From assembly GCA_949128015.1 (NCBI GenBank), contig CASBRC010000256.1, positions 1 through 7,644 on the forward strand: a stretch of DNA of 7,644 nt, given 5' to 3'. Made by a program: the position numbers and the translations under genes. The DNA is from Synechococcales cyanobacterium PMM_0003 (GTDB taxonomy: Bacteria; Cyanobacteriota; Cyanobacteriia; Pseudanabaenales; Pseudanabaenaceae). Below, piece after piece: positions 1 through 5,295 of the stretch (position 1 is the first letter of the stretch; each line of letters starts with the position of its first letter). A model generated the notes under the pieces. That model saw only the letters and a program-made list of their open reading frames with translations, ran no database searches and was not told the DNA's origin.

Positions 1-856
1 TAGTCAAGATCGCGCCTGCGATCGGGATATTGCTGACATCGGCAGGATTAGAAAAATCGACTGATTCTCCCAACTTTGCCAAATCCACATGGGGCAAGAA
101 AAAGTAACCAACTTGTCCGACAGGTGCAAGGGGTTGCGCGAGTTTGACTTTCACATGGCTATCAGCGATCGCATAGTCCCCATCAAGCAAAAATTTTGTC
201 CCCGCCTTCACCTCTGCTTTTTGGGTAAAGGGCAAAGACTGCGAAGCGGCTGTTGAAATCTTAAAAATTGTGTCTTGCTTAACCGTGAGCGTGATCGGTG
301 CGTTCAGGTTGACATGGAGTGCATAAAAATAACCAAACTCACCGACAGGGGCGATTGGTTGTTTGAGAAAAACCTTGATATGTCCACCGACTGAGCCATA
401 CCGTAAAACTTCAAAAGTTTGCCCAGCCATAACTTCCACCTTGCCATTGGCTGGTAAAGTTGCCGAATCCGCAGGAGAAATTTTAAAAAAGGTAGCTTGC
501 TTTGTGGTCAAGGCAATATCAGGATTTTTAACCAATATATTGACGATCTGCTCGCTCAAAAGCTGATTATTTGTGCCGATCGCCCTGACTCGTAAAAATG
601 TCGCCGAAGCAATGGGTAAACCAGCCGTGATTTTGGCAAGCCAAGTACCTGCGGTTGGGTTAGTTTGGACGGCAACGGCGGTATCGTTGGGCAATGTGAC
701 TAAAATTTGCAAAACTTGAGAAAAGTCGGCGGTTCCTGCGATCGCAATTTCACGATTGATCACGATCTCATCTGGCGCTTGAGTAACTGCGATCGCCGCC
801 GTTACAGCAACACTAACAGGTAAATCAACAGGTGGGTTATTAGAAGTATTTGTCAT
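1..856 (-). CDS. Partial hypothetical protein with Ig-like N-terminus and two ~70-aa tandem modules
   Basis: An open frame runs from the ATG at 854-856 leftwards to the window edge without a stop: 285 codons of the N-terminal part are present and the C-terminus is missing. No signal peptide or membrane segment is visible. Residues ~17-110 look like one beta-rich Ig-like domain (it includes IVINREIAIAGTADFSQV and ends in LLSEQIVNILV). Residues 116-184 and 190-259 are two copies of the same module, about half identical, each with the pattern LTxKQxTxFKIS...LP...KxEVxAG...HxKVxLxQPxAPVGxxGYFxxxHVxL. The module resembles repeats I recall from cyanobacterial proteins annotated as peptidoglycan- or cell-wall-associated (amidase, M15 peptidase, lysozyme-like), where the enzymatic domain follows the repeats. 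That assignment is from memory and any catalytic domain lies outside the window. The start is supported by the codon pattern beginning there; no good Shine-Dalgarno sequence precedes it. It diverges from the small gene at 1006. I am confident it is a gene, not of its function. Confidence 0.8.
   Translation of the reverse strand, partial: MTNTSNNPPVDLPVSVAVTAAIAVTQAPDEIVINREIAIAGTADFSQVLQILVTLPNDTAVAVQTNPTAGTWLAKITAGLPIASATFLRVRAIGTNNQLLSEQIVNILVKNPDIALTTKQATFFKISPADSATLPANGKVEVMAGQTFEVLRYGSVGGHIKVFLKQPIAPVGEFGYFYALHVNLNAPITLTVKQDTIFKISTAASQSLPFTQKAEVKAGTKFLLDGDYAIADSHVKVKLAQPLAPVGQVGYFFLPHVDLAKLGESVDFSNPADVSNIPIAGAILT
80..289 (-). repeat. Module copy 2 in the partial repeat protein
   Basis: Encodes residues 190-259, starting LTVKQDTIFKIS and ending APVGQVGYFFLPHVDL. 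It is about 50% identical to copy 1 by eye, with a one-residue length difference near the middle. The next visible residues (KLGESVDFSNPADVSNIP) do not start a third copy before the window ends. Confidence 0.75.
305..511 (-). repeat. Module copy 1 in the partial repeat protein
   Basis: Encodes residues 116-184 of the minus-strand protein. It starts LTTKQATFFKIS, passes through KVEVMAGQTFEV and ends with APVGEFGYFYALHVNL. It aligns end to end with the second copy after a 5-residue linker (NAPIT). The conserved glycine, His-x-Lys-Val and GYF positions suggest a compact beta fold of SH3-like size; the fold is inference. Confidence 0.75.
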
Positions 857-892
857 GGTTGTTCACTGTTTACTACTATCTTCATTATCTAG

Positions 893-937
893 CCCAAAAA
901 GTAAAGGCGGCGCGATGCGCCGCCTTTACTTTTTGGG
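893..937. repeat. Perfect 21-bp-stem hairpin with GAT loop between divergent genes
   Basis: Arms 893-913 and 917-937 are exact reverse complements around the 3-base loop GAT. The apex is GC-rich (GGCGGCGC-GAT-GCGCCGCC) and the base AT-rich (CCCAAAAAGTAAA). It sits between two genes that point away from it, 36 bases from the minus-strand ATG and 68 bases before the ATG at 1006, so it is not at the 3' end of either visible gene. It shares its apex with the hairpins at 6359-6403 and 7532-7579 and its outer CCCAAAA-GT sequence with the latter. Confidence 0.9.
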
Positions 938-1005
938 TTTTGTCTCCCCTTTGCATGAGAAAATAGCACAAACGTCTCTAGAATTAACTAGATAAGAGTA
1001 TTGTT

Positions 1006-1194
1006 ATGGGCTTTGCTGATTATTCGATCGCTGAGATCGCGGAAGACTACAAACTCACCCTTGAGTCTGTATTTAAACTATGCGATCGCCTTGGCATCGC
1101 TTACCAAGATGCCGAAACCAAACTTGCTTTGGAAGACGCAAAAGCCGTAATCATGGCATCCGAAGCCCAAAATTCTAAAAATCCCAAAGATTAA
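1006..1194 (+). CDS. Small conserved-looking cyanobacterial protein, 62 aa, function unknown
   Basis: A 62-residue acidic, mainly helical protein with no signal peptide or membrane segment. The N-terminal half (YSIAEIAEDYKLTLESVFKL followed by CDRLGIAY) has the look of a small helix-turn-helix or IF-2-N-terminal-like three-helix unit: a first helix, a turn, then a helix ending in GIAY. The second part (ETKLALEDAKAVIMASE) is another helix, and the tail is polar and lysine-rich. AAGAG at 994-998, seven bases before the ATG, is a plausible ribosome binding site and supports this start. I recall similar short proteins in other cyanobacteria, annotated only as hypothetical. It ends 101 bases before psbV on the same strand, but psbV appears to have its own leader, so co-transcription is uncertain. 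DNA or RNA binding is a guess from the helix pattern only. Confidence 0.75.
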   Translation: MGFADYSIAEIAEDYKLTLESVFKLCDRLGIAYQDAETKLALEDAKAVIMASEAQNSKNPKD

Positions 1195-1221
1195 TTGCGA
1201 TCGCAAGAACGCAACAAATCT

Positions 1222-1251
1222 TTGAGTTTAGGTCAAATTCTTTTATATAAA
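1222..1251 (+). promoter_or_regulatory. Possible psbV promoter
   Basis: TTGAGT (1222-1227) is followed by the AT-rich run TTATATAAA, giving TATATA (1244-1249) after 16 bases or TATAAA (1246-1251) after 18. This fits a loose sigma-70-type promoter 45-50 bases before the psbV ATG. The match is modest and no transcription start can be seen from sequence. Confidence 0.3.
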
Positions 1252-1273
1252 CTTAGATAAATTAACTTATCTC

Positions 1274-1291
1274 CGTAATCGTAATCGTAAT
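1274..1291 (+). repeat. Three tandem CGTAAT hexamers in the psbV leader
   Basis: CGTAAT occurs three times in a row, ending four bases before the psbV ATG at 1296. It occupies the place where a Shine-Dalgarno sequence would be expected, and no purine-rich ribosome binding site is present. It may be simple slippage or part of an unstructured leader. Confidence 0.7.
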
Positions 1292-1295
1292 TATT

Positions 1296-1793
1296 ATGAA
1301 CAAAAATCCTTTTAAATATTTAGCGGTAGCGATCGCATTCGTAATGCTAGCCTTCCAGCTTTTTACTCCTAGTGTTAGCGCAGCAGATATTCCCATCGAA
1401 CTGCGTACCGTTCCCCTTAACGCAACCACCAATATTGTCTTGACTCAAAAAGACATTTCTAAGGGCAAGAAATTATTCTCCAATGCCTGTGCTACTTGCC
1501 ATCTTGGCGGTGCAACCTTCACCAATCCTAACGTCAATCTTTCTCCTGAATCCTTGGCTGGAGCCTATCCAGTGCGTAACAACGTCCTCGGCTTGGTTGA
1601 TTACATGAAGAAGCCAACCACCTATGACGGTGTAACTGAGATCTATGACGTTCATCCTAGCCTCAAGAGTACCGATATCTTCCCAATCATGCGTGGATAT
1701 ACCGACAATGACCTCAAGCTGATTGCGGGTTATATCCTGTATGAACCAAAAGTTCAAGGGATCAGATGGGGCGGTGGAAAGATATACTATTAA
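1296..1793 (+). CDS. psbV: Photosystem II cytochrome c-550 (PsbV)
   Basis: The extrinsic c-type cytochrome on the lumenal face of photosystem II, which stabilises the Mn4CaO5 cluster and its chloride and calcium requirement. The 165-residue precursor starts with a Sec signal peptide (hydrophobic residues 8-22, cleavage expected near 29/30 after SVSA). The mature part has the covalent haem motif CATCH at 65-69 (H69 is the proximal ligand), and the bis-histidine partner expected of the family is H120 in VHPSLKS. Other family hallmarks are ELRTVPLN, NPNV, LVDYMKKPTTYDG, DIFP and the C-terminus GGGKIYY. Length and motifs are complete, with no damage. The 116-aa antisense frame over it is a shadow. 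petE follows 145 bases downstream; I recall the same order in Nostoc PCC 7120 (all0259-all0258). Confidence 0.98.
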   Translation: MNKNPFKYLAVAIAFVMLAFQLFTPSVSAADIPIELRTVPLNATTNIVLTQKDISKGKKLFSNACATCHLGGATFTNPNVNLSPESLAGAYPVRNNVLGLVDYMKKPTTYDGVTEIYDVHPSLKSTDIFPIMRGYTDNDLKLIAGYILYEPKVQGIRWGGGKIYY

Positions 1794-1836
1794 AATAGAG
1801 ACCTGTGCTTTTAGTAGAGTCACAGTCTAGTTACAA

Positions 1837-1859
1837 AAAAGCTAAACTCGTTAGCTTTT
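1837..1859 (+). terminator. Probable psbV terminator
   Basis: AAAAGCTAA (1837-1845) pairs perfectly with TTAGCTTTT (1851-1859) around a 5-base loop (ACTCG). It begins 44 bases after the psbV stop and is followed by a T-rich tract (CTCTACGTGTTTTAG). It is a short AT-rich stem, so termination may be partial; petE lies on the same strand 79 bases further on. Confidence 0.55.
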
Positions 1860-1878
1860 CTCTACGTGTTTTAGTCGT

Positions 1879-1904
1879 AATAATTCGAGTCGAGTCGAAT
1901 TATT
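1879..1904. repeat. Inverted repeat plus imperfect direct repeat upstream of petE
   Basis: AATAATTCGA (1879-1888) and TCGAATTATT (1895-1904) are perfect reverse complements separated by 6 bases (GTCGAG). A second, imperfect copy of the CGAGTCGAGTCGAATTA stretch (1886-1902) follows at 1906-1922 as CGAGTCAAGTTGAATTT, a 20-base period. The block ends 16 bases before the petE ATG. It could be an operator or a leader hairpin; plastocyanin genes are often copper-responsive, but nothing here identifies a regulator. Confidence 0.5.
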
Positions 1905-1938
1905 GCGAGTCAAGTTGAATTTTAGTTAGTAGTTAATT

Positions 1939-2316
1939 ATGAATATTTCTTCTTTTGCGAAAAACATTGGTCTGGCGATCGCGAGCCTCTTGTTTGTTGT
2001 TGGTAGCTTCTTCATGACTGCTTCCCCTGCTGCGGCTGAGGTAGTCACCGTGAAGATGGGTTCTGATAGTGGTCAGCTAGTATTTGATCCTAAAGTGGTC
2101 ACAATCAAAGTTGGCGACACTGTTAAATGGGTTAACAACAAAGCTTTCCCTCACAACATCATATTTGATGGTCATGCAGAACTTTCTCACAAAAAGTTGA
2201 TTCAAAAGCCCAAGGCTGAGCTAGAGTCCACTTTCAGCGAAGCTGGTGAGTTTTCTTACTATTGCTCTCCTCACCGTGGCGCTGGCATGGCTGGCAAAGT
2301 AATTGTCGAAGGCTAA
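1939..2316 (+). CDS. petE: Plastocyanin precursor
   Basis: Blue copper protein of the thylakoid lumen carrying electrons from cytochrome f of the b6f complex to P700 of photosystem I. Residues 1-33 form a signal peptide (hydrophobic core ~10-27, ending SPAAA before EVVTV). The four copper ligands are visible: H72 in FPHN, then C109, H112 and M117 in the C-terminal CSPHRGAGM segment. The mature protein is about 92 residues, shorter than the ~97-105 I recall for other cyanobacteria. Between the FDGHA segment (76-80) and LSHKK (82-86) about seven residues normally present are absent, and the following stretch (KKLIQKPKAE) is unusually basic. The copper site and beta framework look intact, so it should be functional. 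No Shine-Dalgarno precedes the start; the signal peptide fixes it. A strong hairpin follows 16 bases after the stop. Confidence 0.97.
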   Translation: MNISSFAKNIGLAIASLLFVVGSFFMTASPAAAEVVTVKMGSDSGQLVFDPKVVTIKVGDTVKWVNNKAFPHNIIFDGHAELSHKKLIQKPKAELESTFSEAGEFSYYCSPHRGAGMAGKVIVEG

Positions 2317-2332
2317 TCTTTAAGCTTTTGTC

Positions 2333-2373
2333 ACAAAAAAGAGGAGCAAACGACGTTTGCTCCTCTTTTTTGT
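2333..2373. terminator. petE terminator hairpin, perfect 19-bp stem with GAC loop
   Basis: Arms 2333-2351 and 2355-2373 are exact reverse complements around GAC. The stem has a GC-rich centre (GAGGAGC) and ends in A6 on the left and T6 on the right, the form of a symmetrical intrinsic terminator that can work in either direction. It starts 16 bases after the petE stop. Confidence 0.85.
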
Positions 2374-2377
2374 AACC

Positions 2378-2412
2378 AAATTAAGGGAGGTGCTTTGCGC
2401 CTCCCTTAATTT
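2378..2412. repeat. Second hairpin downstream of petE, 16-bp stem with TTT loop
   Basis: AAATTAAGGGAGG (2378-2390) pairs with CCTCCCTTAATTT (2400-2412). The inner TGC/GCG adds three pairs including one T-G wobble, leaving a TTT loop. On the minus strand its apex reads GGCGCAAAGCACC, close to the apex of the hairpin at 6359-6403. It lies only 4 bases after the petE terminator and 63 bases before the next ATG, so it may be a back-up terminator or a family repeat. The rest of the 160-base gap shows nothing recognisable. Confidence 0.75.
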
Positions 2413-2475
2413 TAGGGTTTCGATCGCGATAACATAAATAAGCGAATTTATCAAAGTCAAGTTAGAAATTAAGTT

Positions 2476-3330
2476 ATGTCGAAGATTTGGGAGTTAGATT
2501 TTTATTCCCGTCCCTTACTGGATAGCAATAATAAAAAAGTTTGGGAATTGCTGATCTGCGATCGCGAACGTCAGTTTGAATGGGTGCAGGAATGTCCACC
2601 CACGGAAGTAAACTCAGAATGGTTAGCGCAGCAACTGGCTGACTGCGTAGCAACTACAGGACAGACTCCAATCAAGATCCGATTCTTTCGTCCGAGTATG
2701 ACCAATATCATTATGCGCGGTTGCAAATTAGCGGGGATTGCAGGGCAAGCATCGCGGCGCGTATTTACGCTGTCAGCATGGCTTGCTGAGAGAATGGCAA
2801 GTATTTATCCCAATCGTGATGGATTTCAAGCTGTTGATCCTAATCCTTTGCCGTTGAAAGTATTAGCAGCGCAAGATCCTAAGCCTGTTCCTGATGCTCT
2901 AATGGGTGAGCGATGGATATCAGTTTCGCTGAAGGCTGGTGATTTTGCTGATGCAAACGAGTGGTCAATGGACTTTAGTGAACTTCTTGATATCAGCAAT
3001 CTTGATCCTGATACAGTTATTTCAGGGATTATTATTATTTCGGCAAGAGCGACGGCTCTGGCAGCTTGGATGTCGGGAGTTGATCCTGTGTTTATCAAGT
3101 TTGAGCGTAATTTATTAGGCGATCGCACCCAAATGCAATTAGAAGCAAGTGCTGATGCGAGATGGGTTTTGGCGAATTTACAAGCACCTAAAGATAAAGA
3201 GGCGATCGATCAAGGCGCTGCCTTTGAAAAATCGAAACAAAGTTCTCAAGGTTTTCATTTCTTAGCGGTACAGACTAGCCCCGATGAAGAACATTTTGCG
3301 GGATTTTGGATGCTGAAAGAGGTAATGTAA
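2476..3330 (+). CDS. Tab2/ATAB2 family RNA-binding protein (DUF1092)
   Basis: A soluble 284-residue protein covering the whole family length. It opens with the hallmark IWELDFYSRPLLD (4-16) and KVWELLICD, followed by FEWVQECP (35-41), PIKIRFFRPSMTNII, RRVFTLSAWL (94-103), a central LPLKV...PVPDALMGERW region and the C-terminal GFHFLAVQ...FAGFWML (259-280). Known family members: Chlamydomonas Tab2 binds the psaB 5' leader and is needed for its translation, and Arabidopsis ATAB2 acts in biogenesis of both photosystems. The cyanobacterial role is inferred. The tripeptide WML at 278-280 stands where I recall WLL in plant and algal members. The location after psbV and petE agrees with a photosynthesis role. 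No ribosome binding site is evident; the start matches the conserved N-terminus. A 41-base gap separates it from the cyclase gene, with no terminator visible. Confidence 0.92.
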   Translation: MSKIWELDFYSRPLLDSNNKKVWELLICDRERQFEWVQECPPTEVNSEWLAQQLADCVATTGQTPIKIRFFRPSMTNIIMRGCKLAGIAGQASRRVFTLSAWLAERMASIYPNRDGFQAVDPNPLPLKVLAAQDPKPVPDALMGERWISVSLKAGDFADANEWSMDFSELLDISNLDPDTVISGIIIISARATALAAWMSGVDPVFIKFERNLLGDRTQMQLEASADARWVLANLQAPKDKEAIDQGAAFEKSKQSSQGFHFLAVQTSPDEEHFAGFWMLKEVM

Positions 3331-3371
3331 CCTGTAAAATAAAATATTCCTAACAATTTCATATTGATTGC

Positions 3372-5282
3372 ATGAAAGGTAATTGGCTATTACAGAAGGG
3401 AATTTTTCAATTTCTGATTCTTAATCTACTAATAGCGATCGCCTATGCGATTGGGGTAGACCTTAGTCACAAATTTGCAACCTTACCTGCCACGGTTGCA
3501 TCAGTTTGGTTCCCATCAGGCATGACCTTAGCTCTAGTTTATTTACTAGGCGATCGCGTATTTTTAGGAATTGCTGTCGGATCGATTCTAGCGATTTCTT
3601 TAGATTTATTAAAGGTAGATCCGCCAATATCAATTTTTAATTTTTTATTGGTTAATGCAGGTTGTGCTTTAGGCAATTGTTTGCAGCCATTGATTGCCAC
3701 CTATTTAATTAAGAAATTTGCAAAACATAAGAATATTTTTAGTCACGTTGACACAGTTCTTTTATATGTTGTGGCAGCGATTTTTTCGCCAATTGTATTT
3801 GCGACAATCGGTATGACTAGTATCTGTTTAGCGGGATTAGCGTCTTGGCATAACTATGGCATTAGTTGGCTGACATGGTGGATCGCAAGTGCGATCGCAC
3901 ATTTAATTTTTACGCCAACAATTCTGCTATACAAAAAATCTCGAAAGCTCGAATACCGACTAAATAAATGGGAGGTTAGATTAGTTCTAATCTCTTTCCT
4001 ATTGATCAGTTGGGTTAGTTTTGGGTATAGCTACCGAGTGGAGTATCTGCTGCTGCCAATCTTGATCTGGACAGTTGGTCGCTGTGGTAAATTCTTCGCG
4101 AGCTTATTGGTAAGTGTAGTTTCTCTAATCGCTATTTTTGCTTCTGTTCAAGGCTATGGATTTTATACCAAAGTCTCCCCAAATGAATCACTGATGCTAT
4201 TGCAGTCATTTATGGCAGTATTTTCATTAACATCACTAATTCTCTCGGCAGTAATCGATGGGCGTACTGAGGCTAAAGAATTACTCAAACAAGCTATAGA
4301 AAATCTGGAATATACCGTAAATCAAAGAACAGAAGAACTAATAGAAAGCAAAGCCCAATTATCTGGTTTTTTCACATCTGCACCCGTTGGCATGGGTATT
4401 GTTGATCATCAATTGCGATATATTCAGGTCAATCAAGTGCTTGCAGATATGAACTATAGATCCGTTGATGAACATTTAGGTAAAACTTTACAGGAAATAT
4501 TACCTGATGTTAGCCTGATGGCAGAAGGATTTTATAGTCAGGTTTTAAAAACGGGAGAGGTATTATTAAATCAAGAGATCAGCAGTGTTGTTGCAGACAA
4601 AAGCGCAGGAATCAAAACTTGGCTTGCTTCTTTTTTTCCGATTTTTAATATTGATAATATTCCGTATTGTGTGGGATTTGTGGTGATTGAAATTAGCGAT
4701 CGCAAAAAAGCCGAAGCTGATATGCAGTATGCCGAATCTATGCTCAGACAAGCAAATTTGGAACTAGAAAAATTAGTTAATCTTGATGGCTTAACCAAAA
4801 TTGCTAATCGGCGCTGCTTTGACAATCGCCTCGAACGGGAATGGCAAAGACTGAGCCGAGAGCAGCAACCAATGTCTTTATTGTTACTTGATATCGACTA
4901 TTTCAAACGCTATAACGACTGCTATGGACATCAACTTGGCGATGATTGCTTGAATGCGATCGCCCAAGCTCTAGAACAAACCTTATATCGTCCTGCCGAT
5001 CTTGTCGCCCGCTATGGCGGTGAAGAATTTGTCACAATCTTGCCAAATACTGATCTTGATGGCGCGTTTAGAGTTGCCGAACAGATTCGGGGCGCGATCG
5101 CAAATCTAGAGATTCCTCACCAAAATTCTGATATCAGCGATATAGTGACGGTTAGCATCGGCGTTACTAGCCTCCTACCAAGTCCTCAGCAAAAATCATC
5201 AACACTAATCAAGCAGGCTGATATTGCGTTATATAGCGCTAAGCAGCAGGGACGCAATCGAGCCATAGTTTTTGATCAATAA
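3372..5282 (+). CDS. Membrane-bound diguanylate cyclase, MASE1-PAS-GGDEF
   Basis: Makes cyclic di-GMP from two GTP at the membrane. Residues ~8-295 form a MASE1-type sensor with about eight hydrophobic segments; VWFPSGMTLALVYLLGD (45-61) and TWWIASAIAHLIFTP (168-182) are typical of that domain. A short coiled coil (~297-332) leads to a PAS domain (~330-445, starting FFTSAPVGMGIVDHQLRYIQVN and ending GFVVIEISDRKKAE). A second helix (446-470) joins the GGDEF domain, which starts LDGLTKIANRR (471-481). Catalytic features are intact: DIDYFKRYND (507-516), GHQLGDD (519-525) and the active-site loop GGEEF (549-553). RPAD at 540-543, five residues before GGEEF, is the inhibitory I-site, so product feedback is expected. 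No EAL domain is present. The signal sensed is unknown. galT starts 13 bases after the stop, suggesting co-transcription. Confidence 0.95.
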   Translation: MKGNWLLQKGIFQFLILNLLIAIAYAIGVDLSHKFATLPATVASVWFPSGMTLALVYLLGDRVFLGIAVGSILAISLDLLKVDPPISIFNFLLVNAGCALGNCLQPLIATYLIKKFAKHKNIFSHVDTVLLYVVAAIFSPIVFATIGMTSICLAGLASWHNYGISWLTWWIASAIAHLIFTPTILLYKKSRKLEYRLNKWEVRLVLISFLLISWVSFGYSYRVEYLLLPILIWTVGRCGKFFASLLVSVVSLIAIFASVQGYGFYTKVSPNESLMLLQSFMAVFSLTSLILSAVIDGRTEAKELLKQAIENLEYTVNQRTEELIESKAQLSGFFTSAPVGMGIVDHQLRYIQVNQVLADMNYRSVDEHLGKTLQEILPDVSLMAEGFYSQVLKTGEVLLNQEISSVVADKSAGIKTWLASFFPIFNIDNIPYCVGFVVIEISDRKKAEADMQYAESMLRQANLELEKLVNLDGLTKIANRRCFDNRLEREWQRLSREQQPMSLLLLDIDYFKRYNDCYGHQLGDDCLNAIAQALEQTLYRPADLVARYGGEEFVTILPNTDLDGAFRVAEQIRGAIANLEIPHQNSDISDIVTVSIGVTSLLPSPQQKSSTLIKQADIALYSAKQQGRNRAIVFDQ

Positions 5283-5295
5283 CTAGCAAATTGCT

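Noticed and set aside
363..566. Plus-strand frame of 67 aa
   Set aside because: It lies opposite the long minus-strand repeat protein, whose tandem modules show that the minus strand is the coding one.
893..937. Terminator of an adjacent annotated gene
   Set aside because: Both neighbouring genes start near it and point away, so it is not at a visible 3' end; reported as a repeat instead.
1473..1823. Minus-strand frame of 116 aa over psbV
   Set aside because: It is antisense to an unmistakable cytochrome c-550 gene and has no recognisable domain; a shadow frame.
2413..2475. Promoter or riboswitch before the Tab2-family gene
   Set aside because: The 63 bases are AT-rich but show no convincing -10/-35 pair or structured leader.
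2826..3128. Minus-strand frame of 100 aa
   Set aside because: It lies inside the Tab2-family gene, whose conserved motifs are on the plus strand.
4566..4825. Two overlapping minus-strand frames in the cyclase gene
   Set aside because: They are antisense to the PAS-to-GGDEF part of an intact diguanylate cyclase.
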